The notes under the pieces: generated by a model
Told to the model about the DNA's origin: nothing
The model's database searches: none
What the model saw: only the letters and a program-made list of their open reading frames with translations
Assembly (NCBI GenBank): GCA_034359265.1
Contig: CP136891.1
Span: forward strand, 8,136,501-8,200,500
DNA length: 64,000 bases
Direction: 5' to 3'
Source: Canna indica
Taxonomy: Eukaryota > Streptophyta > Magnoliopsida > Zingiberales > Cannaceae
Part shown: piece after piece, positions 1-12,503 of the stretch
How positions within the stretch are numbered: position 1 is the stretch's first letter
Layout: each line of letters opens with the position of its first letter
Made by a program: the position numbers and the translations under genes

Positions 1-56
1 ATGCGAGGAGCAGTTATTGATAGTTGATGTTTTATATTGTCTTCAATTTGGAACAG

Positions 57-2837
57 AGTTACAGCTGTGGATGGTCATTACCAGATAGGAATATATTCTC
101 TTGTACCAATTGGTTATGGTGAAGAGATCACCTTCGATTACAATTCTGTGACAGAGGTGTGCACCACATTGGATAGTTTTTATCCCATTCAAGTCAATGT
201 ACATTTATTATCTTAGCATGTTCCTTTGGTGCAGAGTAAGGAGGAGTATGAAGCATCAGTTTGCTTATGTGGCAGTCAAGTTTGCAGAGGCAGCTTTCTG
301 AACCTGGCTGGAGAGGGAGCATTTGAGAAGGTATGTATGATACTGAAAATGAGCAATTTCTGACTTTCTGTTTGCTTTAGTAGTCAGAGTTCTATTTTTG
401 TCAAAATTGTCAGATGTCTTTCAGTTTATGAGCATAAAGTGAAGGACATTTCTGCAATTAATAAATGTATCAAGTAACATGAGCACACAATTAGTGATAA
501 ATACGTAAAAACTTAACAAAGCATACACTTCTCCCTTGGTCCTATGCTCATGGTTTGTGTAGACTCTCAGTCATTTTGATGTGGATTTTGATTGGGGATT
601 AAACCATCTGTATTGAATGATTGTATTGAATGATGATGGTTACTTTTCTACAATCAGTGGTACATAAAGATTTCAGGTAGCGTTTTTAATATCAACTTTC
701 ATCTCTACTGGACAGCCAGTGAATCAGTGATTATTTTTTACTGATCGAGTACATACATCAGGTGTTGAAGGATTGCCATGGAGTGCTAGATCGCCATAAG
801 TTAATTCTCCAGGCTTGTGATGCCAATTTTGTTACACAAGATGATTATATTGAACTGGGAAGGGCTGGTCTTGGCAGTTGTTTGCTTGATGGATTGCCTG
901 ATTGGCTTGTTGCGTACTCAGCTCATCTGGTAGTAATTCTGTTGCATGTTTATCATATTGTTTTTACTATAAATAATTTGCTTTTAACTGGGAAATCCCT
1001 TTACTAATCAATGAAGATAAGGTTCATAAACTTTGAGAGAACGAAACTGCCTGACGAAATTCTGAGGCATAACTTGGAGGAAAAGAGAAAATTCTTTTCA
1101 GACATATGTTTGGAAGTTGAGAGGAATGATGCAGAGATTCAGGTTGATGTCGAGTCCCAACTTTCATGCTCTTTTGTTTGTCTAATTTTCCTCCAAATAG
1201 TTAACCTTTTTGATTGTGTCAGGCTGAGGGTGTTTATAATGCAAGGCTTCAGAATATTGCACTTACTCTTGATAAGGTAATCTTTGTTACATTGCAAAGC
1301 ATGCACATCCTTATTTATTGAAGCATTTAGATACTTGTACTTTTGATGATTTCATGCTACATGAGCTTAGTCTAGGACCATACTGAAGGGATGCACTCCT
1401 TCCGCAACCTTTTAAGGGTTGTGGCATTCTATGTGTTACTGAGTATTTTGGTACCATCTTTAGGCATAAGTTTGAGACCATTTATATTTACTTGATGCGA
1501 TGCTTCTTGTACCTAGATCAATAGTGGAGTGCTTGAGTGAATTGTGATTATGGTGCTTGTTAATTAGGTCTATTACTCTATTATCCTATTTTATTGAACA
1601 ATGTCACCCTATGCACAATCAAGTGATGTAGGATGTAGGCACTGTAACCCTTACATATATCTTTGAATTATCAAGAAAATGACCTATAACAAACTTCTTT
1701 CTCTTTGAACTACACTGCAGGTGAGGTATGTTATGAGGTGTGTGTTTGGGGACCCAAAGAAAGCTCCACCTCCAATTGAGAAGCTTACTGGAGAAGGCAT
1801 GATTTCAGTCCTTTGGAAAGGGGAGGGTTCCCTGGTGGAGGACCTGCTTCATTCCATGGCACCTCATGTTGAAGCAGGTCTACTTAGTGATCTCAAGTCC
1901 AAGATTCAGGCCCATGATCCATCTGGTTCAGATAACATTGAGTGTGAACTCCGGAAATCATTATTGTGGCAAGTCCTAGTGCTGGATATAGGTTTTTTCT
2001 CACATGTTTGGTATCTAAGGTTCTCACTTGAGTCTTTCTTTTACTAGGTTGAGGGACGAGTTGCGTAACCTTCCATGTAATGAAAAGTACCGGCATGATG
2101 CTGCTGCTGATTTGATTCACATTTATGCCTATACAAAAGTTTTCTTTAAGATCCGGGTAAGTTGGTCTAAAACCGATGATAGAAAATGAAAATAACTGAA
2201 GCCAAATTCACCTTTTGGGGTCAGTCTTGATATTTTGAAATATGTCAAACAGGAATACAAATCTGTTACATCTCCCCCAGTATACATCAGCCCTCTAGAT
2301 TTGGGTCCTAAGTATGCAGATAAAATGGGATCAGGCTTCCAGGAGTATTGCAAGACCTATGGCGAGAATTATTGTTTGGGCCAGTTGATTTATTGGTATA
2401 GCCAAATGAATGCAGACCCAGACTGTAGATTAGAGAGAGCTCGCAAGGGTTGCTTGTCACTACCTGACATCTCCTCGTTCTATCCAAAGAATCAGCAGCC
2501 ATTGCGAGAGAACATGTACACCTTAAGAACCGTGAGATTTATGATGTCACGGATGGTGAGTGTGTTCTGCAGTATTGCTTTTTCTGTTAACTATCCCATC
2601 TTTTTAAAAAAGAAATGTCCAAATATAATTGCACTTTACGTGTGTTCTTACAGTGAAACATATTGATTGTTGTAACAGGAAAAAGACCCGCAAAGGCCAT
2701 GGCCTAAGGATCGCATATGGGTGTTCAAGAACAACCCTAAATTTTTTGGCAGTCCAATGCTGGACGCCGTCCTTAATAAATGTCCCTTGGATAAGGAGAT
2801 GATGCACTGGCTGAAGACCAGACCGACGGTGTTCTAA
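57..2837 (+). CDS. ATXR3: Histone-lysine N-methyltransferase ATXR3/SDG2, C-terminal part (5' end outside window)
   Basis: Nuclear enzyme that trimethylates histone H3 lysine 4. Only the 3' part is here: exons 57-156, 235-330, 762-929, 1017-1142, 1223-1276, 1721-1968, 2048-2156, 2253-2555, 2679-2837. The first two exons encode the end of the SET domain (GEEITFDYNSVTES) and the cysteine-rich post-SET motif (CLCGSQVCRG). The rest is the long plant-specific C-terminal region (VRFINFERTKLP, VRYVMRCVFGDPK, LRDELRNLPC, YGENYCLGQLIYWY, RPWPKDRIW), which matches Arabidopsis ATXR3 closely as I recall it. All junctions keep frame. The intron 1969-2047 starts with GC (GCAAGT) and ends with AG; only this choice keeps the expected W-L-R-D-E sequence. 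Positions 1-56 are intron. Identity is seen from sequence; the H3K4me3 role is family knowledge. Confidence 0.93.
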
Positions 2838-3625
2838 GGCCGATGGAAAGGGCTGGAAACAGGCCACTTCATGATGTCTCGGTTACTGAAGTGATCATTG
2901 ACCAAATTCTTTTGTTCTCACATAGAGTCCCCTTTTTAGTTGTGGAGAGTTTGCTTTTTGGCTAAAAGCAGCATATCCCCGCTTTTGTACAGTTTCCCCA
3001 GGTTGTAATTTGTATTGATTATTTAGTGGTAGAGCAGTATTTGTTTTCAAGTTTCTTCTTATCCTTGTTGGCTGAGGTGCAGTGCTGACACATTGTATAA
3101 ATCCGATTGATATGGAGGGATGGAATGATCAGATAGCAACTTGTTTCTTATTTTGTACCAACTTACTGCCTTAGACGTGAGCCACAGGGATCAAATTCCA
3201 AATTTTACGATCCATGTAGTCAGAAAATACTTCATCATAATAATGAGTTTTTAGCAAATGGTATCCACGCTCATGGGTGAACTGCTATTTTTGTTCTTAC
3301 AGATCAAAAATTAATTCCACTTGCTTCTCTTAGTTTCGGATTCGTTCCCTCTTCAATCAGTGCATAGGTGTTCTTGCAGTGCATGCCCGTTAGCAGTAAT
3401 AAATCGTTCGACTCCTATTTTGTGGGACTGATGACTGAATTTAGTGTTAATATGTCTAATTGATGTTATCTTATAGTTCATTTATTTCATTGAATAGGAT
3501 TAGAGTAAAGAATGAAAAGAGATTGAGTAATTCTTTTTATTCCGTATATCTAATATAATATTAATTTTATTTTTAAAAAAATATTATCTCTTTTAATCCA
3601 ATCATAGGGGGTGTAAAAATTATTA
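2838..3625. other. ATXR3 3' flank and intergenic spacer
   Basis: AT-rich sequence after the ATXR3 stop codon, presumably 3'UTR for the first few hundred bases. I see no gene in it. Confidence 0.5.
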
Positions 3626-5335
3626 GGGGAAATTATACTTTTTGGTCTCATAATTTTCTTCAATTTTGGTTTTGGTCCTTATAGTTTCAAAATTTTGATT
3701 TTAGTCTTTACATTTTACTTTCGTTTAGGATTTGGTCCCTACCGTTAAATAAGGTTTAAACGGTGCTGACGTGGATAACATGTGCTGACTGGACAATGCT
3801 GACGTGGAGTCTGCAGTGATCATCTTTGTAAACTATATGGATTAAAACCAAAATTTTATAAACTATGAGGACCAAAATCAAAATTTTGTAAATTATAGGG
3901 ACTAAAACCAAAATTTAAGTAATTATTTTTTCTAATAAATATAAAAAATTATATGATATTACTTGGCCCGGCTCAGCCCGGCCCGAAAAAATTCGTGCCC
4001 GACCTGGCCCGAAAAAATTCGTGCCCGGCCCAGCTCAAAAAAAATTCGTGCCCGACCCGGCCCGTAAAAATTCATCCCCGACCCGGCCCGGCCCCCGAAA
4101 AAGTTCGTGCCCGACACGGCCCGAAAAAATTCGTCCCCGACCCGGCCCGAAAAAATTCGTGCCCGACCCGACTCGAAAAAATTGTAAACTATAGGAACTA
4201 AAACCAAAATTTAAGTAATTATTTTTCCTAATAAATATAAAAAATTATATGATATTACCTGGCCCGAAAAAATTCGTGCCTGACCCAGCCCGTAAAAATT
4301 CGTGCCCGACCCGGCCCGAAAAAGTTCGTACCTGACCCGGCCCGAAAAAGTTCGTGCTCGACCCGGCTCGATAAAGTTCGTGCCCGACCCGGCCCGATCA
4401 GGCACGAATTTTTTCGGGTCAGGCTGAGCCGGGCCAGGTAATATCATACAATTTTTTATATTTATTAGGAAAAATAATTCCTTAAATTTTGGTTTTAGTC
4501 CTTATAGTTTATAATTTTTTCGGGTCGGGTCGGGCACGAATTTTTCGGGCCGAGTCGGGCACGAATTTTTCTGGCCGAGTCGGGCACAAATTTTTTCGGG
4601 CCGGGTCGGGCACGAACTTTTTCGGGCCGGGCCGTGTCGGGCACAAATTTTTTTGGGCCGGGTCGGACACAATTTTTTCGGGCCGGGTCGGGCGCGAATT
4701 TTTTTTGGGCTAGGTTGTGCACAAATTTTTTCGGGCCAGGCTGAGCCGGGCCAAGTAATATCATATAATTTTTTATATTTATTAGAAAAAATAATTACTT
4801 AAATTTTGGTTTTAGTCCCTATAGTTTATAATTTTTTCGGGTCGGGTCGGGCACGAATTTTTTCGGGCCGGGTCGGGCACGAATTTTTTCGGGCCGGGTC
4901 GGGCACGAATTTTTTCTGGCCGGGTCGGGCACGAACTTTTTCGGGCCGGGTCAGGCACGATTTTTTTTTGGGTCAGGTCGTGCACGAATTTTTTCGGGCC
5001 AGGCTGAGCCGGGCCAGGTAATATCATATAATTTTTTATATTTATTAGGAAAAATAATTACTTAAAATTTGATTTTAGTCCCTATAGTTTACAAAATTTT
5101 AGTTTTGGTCCTTATAGTTTATAAAATTTTGATTTTAGTCCCTATAGTTTACAAAGTTGATCCCTGCAGACTCCACGTCAGCATTGTCCAGTCAGCACCG
5201 TTTAAATCTTATTCAATGGTAGGGACCAAATCTAAACAGAAGTAAAGTGTGAGGACTAAAATTAAAATTTTAAAATTATAGGGACCAAAAATAAAATTGG
5301 AGGAAATTATGGGGATCAAAAGTATAATTTTTCCT
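3626..5335. mobile_element. Palindromic long-TIR (foldback) element, non-autonomous
   Basis: The two ends are imperfect inverted copies: the left end (AGGGGAAATTATACTTTTTGG) matches the reverse complement of the right end at 5300-5335. The similarity continues inward for about 300 bases, including a CCGTTTAAAC-like stretch and a GCTGACTGGACAATGCTGACG block (about 3785-3810) that is mirrored near 5175-5200. The centre holds GC-rich 26-bp repeats in opposed orientation, so the whole element can fold into one long hairpin. No transposase is visible. Long TIRs suggest a Mutator-like or foldback origin; I could not find a clean target duplication. Confidence 0.75.
3958..5012. repeat. ~26-bp GC-rich tandem repeats arranged head to head
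   Basis: The unit is roughly CCCGAAAAAATTCGTGCCCG plus GACCCGG. It repeats in one orientation from about 3958 to 4395 and in the opposite orientation from about 4395 to 5012, with the turning point near 4395-4405. AT-rich spacers (AATATCATATAATTTTTTATATTTATTAG type, about 60-100 bases) at 4195-4255, 4440-4520 and 4750-4840 divide the array into blocks. Open reading frames of 70-90 codons on both strands are by-products of the repeat. Confidence 0.85.
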
Positions 5336-6608
5336 TGTTTAAATTTCTTAATATAAATATGCTCTTTAGTATATAGTCAAACATGAATTAACTTCTTTGT
5401 ATCTAAATAAATGCGTGTATGTTCTTTTTTATGGTTGTGGAGTGTCTTTTCGTACCTGTACACTAACCACATAATACATTGACGCGATGTGGATTCAATA
5501 TTTGCAAGTAGTCCACTAGATTGCAAAGGCGGAGAACTGGTTCCTTTCCATCTTGAGATATTTAAATGAGAAACTCATCTCACCCAGGCTTAATTTTCAA
5601 TCAGTGTCGGAAACTTGTGTCGTCAGCAATCAGCATCGTTCTATACTCCTATCCGCCCCAGCGCCCCCCTCTCTAACATTGGAATGACAAAAATGCTCCT
5701 CCCTCACAAAATAACCAAAAAATGCGGTCCAGGGACTTTGTGGTCATTCCACGCAACGCAGTCGTCGTTGCTCCATTCTTCCTGCAATGCTGGTGAGAGG
5801 TGGTGGGTCCCGGTGGGGTCTGCGTTTGATTTCCGTCCCAACCACAGGATTGCGTCGGTGTAAAAGTGGGTAGATGAATACAGCGCGTTGGAAAATACGA
5901 TACGCGAGCTCGGAATCTCACGTCTCAACTGCCGCCGCTCGCTATTTTGTATTAACAAATAACAATCCTCCTCCTCCTCCTCCTCATTCTTCTTCTACTT
6001 GCAAATTGCAATCTACTACCCCTCTGTTCGCATCTCATTCTTCTTCTCTGCTCAACTCCATCTCCCACGAGACACCCGCCATCAGCACTGCGGCGCGCGG
6101 CGGCTTCAACTCCGCAGAGGTGACTTCTCTTCCCCCGCCCTCTCGCTCCCTTTCTGAGGTGAACCCTTGTTTTCTCACAGACTCGAAGTGGATATTCCCA
6201 GCTTTTGATCGGCGGGCGCTTGCTTATTTAACTTCTGCCGTTGCTTATCTCGTTTAGTCCTCCTTCGTTTGATCTTGATTCCGAATTTATGCATGCTGGA
6301 TTTGGGTGTGCTTTCCTTCTATCGAAGCATTTGTTCTTATTTTGATGTGCAAGATTCGAATATCCTTTTTTCATCCCCTCCATTTTTCTTATATTGGCAA
6401 CGTTTGACATGAGATCTGCCGCAGTTAAATCGAGCTTCGTGTTAATTTTTACCTGCTCGATCACAGTTGTTCTTGATTAGTTACCAATCAATGGAGCAAA
6501 TATAAGATCTGGTACAGAGAAATGGGATTATAACTTTGGAGATGTTTTGCAGCCCGTAGCATGGCGCGGTCGATTTCCCGATTATGAAATTGGGACCGCC
6601 CCGAGGAA
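5336..6608 (+). other. Intergenic region and 5' leader of the CRLK1-like gene
   Basis: From about 5560 the sequence becomes richer in C and T. CTC/CTT-rich stretches at 5965-6070 look like a plant 5' leader. A leader intron may run from a GT near 6120 or 6157 to the TTTTGCAG acceptor ending at 6552. No separate gene was recognised. Confidence 0.4.
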
Positions 6609-6781
6609 ATGAAGGGCGTATCATGGGGAATCGTTATTGGTGCGACTATCGGGCTCGTCGTCGGGGTTCTCTTGGCCGTGGCTGCTTTGCTCTGCATCCG
6701 GCTGCAGAAGAAGCGCATCCGGTTACGAAACAGCAGCTCGCTCAGGGCGGCTACGGTTCCCATGCGTGCCAACGGCGTTGA
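6561..6781 (+). promoter_or_regulatory. Two upstream ORFs in the CRLK1-like leader
   Basis: ATG at 6561 opens an 8-codon uORF ending with TGA at 6585-6587. A second ATG at 6584 opens a 65-codon frame that runs through the main start (6609) in another frame and ends at 6781. If both lie in the mature leader they should reduce initiation at the kinase ATG. Presence in mRNA is inferred. Confidence 0.45.
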
Positions 6782-9700
6782 AGCTTGCGCGGAGCCCTCA
6801 GATGCGTCCACCATGGATCAGGATTCCCCCATTCACCATGAAGCCGAGGCACGGGGCCTATCCTTTTGGGTTGAGGAGACAAAGAAGCGAAATCCCGTCT
6901 CATTTTCGGGGATACCCAAATATTTATACAAGTATGCTCAAAAACTCCATCTATACTCTTGCTTTTAATCTGCTTGTGGAAACCCATCAGTGCAGCAGAA
7001 CTATCATTAGTTACCTCCCTTTTATTAATCAGCTATTGTTTGTTTACTCATCAGGGATCTGCAAAAGGCAACCCTTAATTTTACTACTTTGATTGGTCAA
7101 GGAGCATTTGGTCCTGTTTATAAAGCTCAGATGCCTACAGGTGAGACAGTGGCCGTCAAAGTTCTTTCTACCAATTCTAAGCAAGGCGAAAAAGAATTTC
7201 AAAGCGAGGTAATCGCTATTTATGGTTGATTTTTCTCTTTCATAGTTTGCTTATGAATTTGGAACCTCCCGAAAGAAAATTTTGACCTTTTCCTTATATT
7301 ATATAGGTTCTTCTCCTCGGAAGATTACATCATAGAAATCTTGTGAATTTGGTGGGTTATTGTGCTGAAAAAGGACAATATATGCTAATATATGTGTACA
7401 TGACTAATGGAAGTCTTGCTTCTCACTTATACGGTATGTCTTGCTCATCAATCAGAAGCATATTGCTTCCTTATCCTTCTTTGATGTTTGCTTTCTTACT
7501 TCTCAGAGATCTCAATAACCCTGCTATTGGTCTTCATTTTTATGTGTTTATATCTGTTCTCGGGCTTCTTGTGACATTATCAGCTTAAGTTTTGTGTCTA
7601 CGTAAATCTACCAAGGAAAATAACATGATAGGACCCGGCTCATGTTGTGTTTTGTAAATTGAGTTATACACGCTACTATCTTAAATTAGGATGCTTGCAT
7701 CTCATGACATATGGCCTGCAGGAGATATAATTAATTGAAATATCTTTTTACAAATTTATTTTGATATTAACAATATTCTTCAACCAGTGCAGGTGAAAAG
7801 CTTCAACCATTGAGCTGGGATTTGAGGGTTAATATAGCTCTAGATGTCGCAAGAGGTTTGGAATATCTTCATGATGGTGTAAGCTCTTGGAAATTGTTAG
7901 ATAAGAAGACGTGGAAATCCTTGTATCTTCCTGTTTTGTTAAGCTGACACGCTTTTTCATGTCTCTTCCACATGCAGGCAGTTCCACCAGTAGTGCATCG
8001 AGATGTCAAGTCTGCCAACATATTATTGGATAACTCAATGACTGCTAGAGTATGAAATTCATCATGTTCTTACATCTAATACATTACAAAAAAGTAACTG
8101 GTTGGTGCACAGTAGATGAGATAGCTAACTCCACTGAGCGCTTGGTCAGTGGTCCTTATTGAATGAAGATTGACGGGATTTCTTCGCTGTTAAAATAAAG
8201 TATTGTTTCATTTCTGGTCGATTATAAAGTTCCTAGAAGCTTTATTCGAATTGACATTACTTCTGATCACGAGTTCCTTGGATGCCTTCTTTAACATTTA
8301 CATGCCATAAATACAACAAAGAAAATCTCATTTGAATTTTCCCTCAACCTATGGCTTTAGGTACTTCGTCGAAGGTGGGGAAGGGTTTCCCACCAACCAT
8401 AAAATGAATGTTTCCTCATCTCATAATGAGGGCAACTCCACGAATGCCATAGGTTAACTTGCCAACTCTAAGTTGGTGAGCCATAAAGAAATGAGGATGT
8501 TACTCTTTCTTCATAGAGGTTGTTGGGGTAGCTGGCATGTACCTTTCAAACTTCAAGTAGGACGGGAGACTTCTATTTTACCATGTTTTGCATCTATTTA
8601 TGTAGTACACTTGGTAGTTTGGGGGCATTACTCTTGGCATTGAATGCAATGGTTTCTTGCAGGTTGCTGATTTTGGGCTATCTAGAGAAGAAGTAGTCAG
8701 CCGTCATGTGTCTAATATCAGGGGAACCTTTGGTTACCTTGATCCCGAGTATATCTCATCAAGGTCGTACACTAAGAAAAGTGATGTTTATAGCTTCGGG
8801 GTGTTGCTTTTTGAGTTAATTGCAGGCCGGAATCCACAGCAAGGTCTAATGGAATATGTGGAACTTGTAAGTTCTTAACACAGTGCTCTATGTACAAAAT
8901 TCAACACTGCTTGCCATTATTTAACTTCTAAGCGTCCACTTATAAATGGTAGAACATAGCAATGAGGCTATTCAACTGTAAGTAGCGTTTTTAAAGAGGA
9001 AGAACCAATTAAGCCTGAAGCCATACGTTCCTGGTTTGAACAGTCCAATTAGTTCAATATATTCCAGGACAAATTAAAAAGTAAAAGAAAATCAGATCAA
9101 CTAATTGTTGTTCTACTGGTTTATTTAACAATATAATGTTTGCTTAAATAGTCCAATGTAGCATAAGAAAGGCATCATTAGCTAAAACATAGTGTCAATG
9201 CTTTGTTTTTCATTATTGCATAAACTCATGGTGGAATATTTATTTCATGGGATAAAGAATATCGACTACGCCTTTCGGCCTGATCTTAGGCCCTGACTCA
9301 CCCTCCGTGGACGAACCTTGCGAATATGATAAGGGATGAATTTTAATCAACTGTTTGTTTGATGCTTGGATTAACAAAAAAATTTGGATTAGAGAAATAT
9401 AAAATTGATGTTATATCCCGTGTAGATAGGACAATTTTTTTTATCCAACTTTCTCTCATTTGTTATCATATTCTATACTTTCATATTTATTAGGCTGCAA
9501 TGGATGCTGGAGGAAGAGATGGATGGGAGGAGATTGCTGATTCTCGACTCGATGGGTTGTTTGATGTAAGAGAACTCAATGATCTTGCAGCACTCGCATA
9601 CAAGTGCGTCAGCAGAGTATCAAGGAAAAGACCTTCTATGCGAGACATAGTTCAATCTATAACAAAAATTATGAATGCCAGACACAGTAGAATGCGTCGG

Positions 9701-9829
9701 AGTAGGAGATCCATGGCTGCTACAGTTGAGAATTCTGTGGATATAGAAACTTCAGAGTACCAGAGTTCCCAATCTGAACATCAAAGAGATGAATCCATTG
9801 ATAGTTTGTCCGATCTACCAGATGTTTGA
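6609..9829 (+). CDS. CRLK1: Calcium/calmodulin-regulated receptor-like kinase, CRLK1 type
   Basis: Membrane-anchored Ser/Thr kinase. In Arabidopsis CRLK1 binds Ca2+/calmodulin and acts in cold signalling upstream of MEKK1; that role is family knowledge. Exons: 6609-6931, 7055-7208, 7307-7433, 7793-7878, 7978-8049, 8663-8866, 9494-9829, giving 433 residues (Arabidopsis about 440). One transmembrane segment lies at about residues 6-30 with almost nothing before it, so there is no extracellular domain. The kinase domain shows the glycine loop GQGAFG (122-127), VAVK lysine (K143), HRDVKSAN (237-244), DFG (257-259) and [27 protein letters not shown] is a strong CRLK signature. The C-terminal tail is Ser/Arg-rich ([11 protein letters not shown]), where calmodulin could bind. 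All catalytic residues are present. Confidence 0.93.
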
Positions 9830-10543
9830 CATACTTGAGCATGTGTATGTTATTTTCTTTTGTTTTCATCTCAATTCTTTTGTGTTGATTGTTTTGTACG
9901 TTAAATTTCTTGAGCCGAATGGTGATGAATTTGATGTAAATATTGTAATTTTGAGTAGTGGTAATGGACTTCTAATTGATTCCTGCATCTAAAGAAAATT
10001 TCTTTGATAGTGTAAAAATTGAAAGTACATCCCCTTGCAAAATTGTTTTGATTCATATGATATGTAATTATATTATTGATCTAATGTAAAGAAGGTTCCG
10101 ATGCACTCAAACATTTCTCCATTTTAATTTGTCAAAAATTAGAAGTGAATATGAGAAAGAAAGTGTGCATATATGCAGTTGGGTAAATTTTTTGCTGAAG
10201 ACTACATTTTCAGAAGAAGACTGAAAAGGTAACCAAGTCTACAAGGAAATTAGCATATAACAAGCATGAATGTGTCGCAAGCATTAACCTAATAGTAATC
10301 TTTAATCTTGTTCAAGATGTTAAAATGGCAAAATATCACTGAGATGCATACACATCCCATATAGTTTCATTTCGGATGCAAGCAAATCTCTTAGACTGCA
10401 GTAACAAGAAAAATTGACAAAGAACACGAAATCATAAATCCTTCAAGAAAATCCAATGCTTTGAAACAATCATTGCATGGATTATCAAAGCACTTTGTAT
10501 AGACTCAAAAGTGCTGCAAAAAGAAGTATCGGTTCAATTTTCT
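9830..10543. other. Convergent 3' flanks of CRLK1-like and C2H2 genes
   Basis: The two genes point towards each other here. AT-rich sequence consistent with two 3'UTRs; no further gene seen. Confidence 0.5.
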
Positions 10544-12503
10544 TCAGGGTTTACAAATTACCACAAAGCACGGTAGAAGAGCTCGTATATTTAGAAGATA
10601 TAGCTCCTCAATACTGGCATATGGACCTACTTTTCCTGCCACCGAATCAAACCCAGACTGAGCACCCAAATTCTGTAAGTTGTCAGTTGGCTTGTGAACC
10701 CTCCCAGCAATTACTCTACAAATCAGCAAGGCCTTTCTTATAGAAGGATGATCTTCTAGTACTTGAATTGATTCTAATGCTCTCCCACTAGTTGAAGTTG
10801 TGAATACTCCCTGTCCACCCTTCATTTCCTTCTTTTTGGAGAATCCATGTCTCAGAATACGGCAAATGTTGCACTTATCGGAGGTGCAAAGGTTTGAGGA
10901 ACCATTTATTCCTAGAGAACAACAGACTGTTGTCCCATAAAACCTCAACAGTTCATTTCCATCAGCCAAGCATCGCGGGTGTTTTTTGGGAAGCTTGCTG
11001 GCTCTGGTCTTCACCATTTCGCGGTATTCCTCAAATTGAGTTAGAGTCTTTTGCATGTTATGAACCTTTACCACTCGTTCGAGCCGTCCGCAGGTGCTCT
11101 CAGACTTCAACCAACTTGCTTTGCATATTATTTCTACTATCTTCCGAGAAGAGTCGCCTTCCAATAGTTCGGTAACTGAGAGAAAAAAGAATCAAATAGG
11201 TTTGCGTCGGATAAGAACCAATATAATAGATTAGCTGATGCCTGCTGCTAATGTAAATCTGCTATCTCGGAAACAAGCACCAGCCATGAGAAATGCAACT
11301 TATTCATTGGCAGCAGATTGCCTAAAGTTTCACTTAAAGTCTAGCAAATGGATAAGCAAATAATGATTACAAATGAACTCAACTGATGAAAGGCAGACAG
11401 TTAAATAGATATTTACATACAGGTGAAAGGAAATTGAGGGCACAAATAAATTGATTTTGCAAAGTATTTTGACAAAGAAAGGATTTAGCAGGCATTACAT
11501 GTTTAATAAGTCCTGATTGATAATGTTACTTCAGAAATAAACTTGCGAATGTTGGGAGATGAGTAATATTACAAGGATTATTTGGCAGCTCTAGAAAATA
11601 CTATTTAGGATAACCATAGCTCAATGTCAAAGTAGGAATATAAGTCAACATGTCAAAGTTATGGATAACAACAGAGTTGAAGATGCCTAGGGTTTGCTGA
11701 GATATGAAAAGAATGCTTGCTTCAATTTACAAGCAACTCAATGCAACCTACTAACGTACCAACACTTGTAAAAAAATTAAAAGAGATCAAGCAAAGAAAT
11801 AACAAGGGATCACCAAGTCAAACACTAGCAGGGAAAGATTCAGGCAAAGAGAAGAGAATGCCCCTCCTTTACCTGCATGCTTGGAGAGATGATGTGCCTC
11901 CAAAGCTTCCCATTTCCCAAATTGCTCCCCACACCTATGGCAGGCAATAGTACTAGAAGGGCCACTAGCAGAAGACCTTGCTTCCAAAGAAGCAGCAGCA
12001 GCATCATTGGACCCAGCAGCATTGCAAAGAACTGGATCAGAAAGTGAAGAACCCCAGAGGGGATAACCCTCTCTATCAGCTAGGAAATGAGTTGCCTTTC
12101 TTGGAGGTGCGAAGCTCCTTCCTCTAGGGCCTGGAGTCCCAGGCCTGAGGGTGCCCACATAGGTGGTTCCCACCTCACCACCACCTCCCTCATGGAAACC
12201 CCCAAATCCAGTGATCTTGAACTCACACCTGGAGTCACTGAGAACAGCCTCATGGGCAATTGGATTCAGTACCTCACTGCTTCCAATAGACCTAGGGCTG
12301 CAGCTGGCTGGCCTCTCAATCTGCCTCCTTCCCCCATGGATGACATCTTTGAGGTTGGCTATGGATCTGGAGCAACCAGACCTGCATGTCCTCCTTGCCA
12401 AGAGGGTGCTCAGGTGCCCTCCCCTGCCCTTTGGTTCATGTACATCAGAAGGGTCAGACTTGCAATGGAGAGACTTCTTCAATGTGAACCAAAGAGTAGG
12501 CAT
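10544..12503 (-). CDS. Plant C2H2 zinc-finger family protein (At4g27240/At5g54630-like)
   Basis: Two exons, 12503-11873 and 11175-10544, joined within a valine codon, give 420 residues. The N-terminus MPTLWFTLKKSLHCKS matches the conserved start of this family, fixing the ATG. A single C2H2 finger lies at the end of exon 1 (CHRCGEQFGKWEALEAHH, then LSKH). Exon 2 is a highly conserved domain of unknown function: RKIVEIICKASWLKSE, RASKLPKKHPRCLADGNE, LLRFYGTT, GVFTTSTSGRA, ending LLPCFVVICKP. Residues between are low-complexity, rich in Gly, Ser and Pro. The molecular role is not known to me; nuclear location and nucleic-acid binding are inferred from the finger. The gene is convergent with the CRLK1-like gene. 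Confidence 0.92.

Noticed and set aside
3953..5027. Series of 70-90-codon frames on both strands rich in Arg, Pro, Gly and Phe
   Set aside because: They are translations of the 26-bp repeat units in the foldback element and appear in mirror image on both strands.
8340..8520. Possible hairpin or small-RNA precursor in CRLK1-like intron 5
   Set aside because: Only short complementary words (CCTATGG/CCATAGG) were found; no long stem could be traced.
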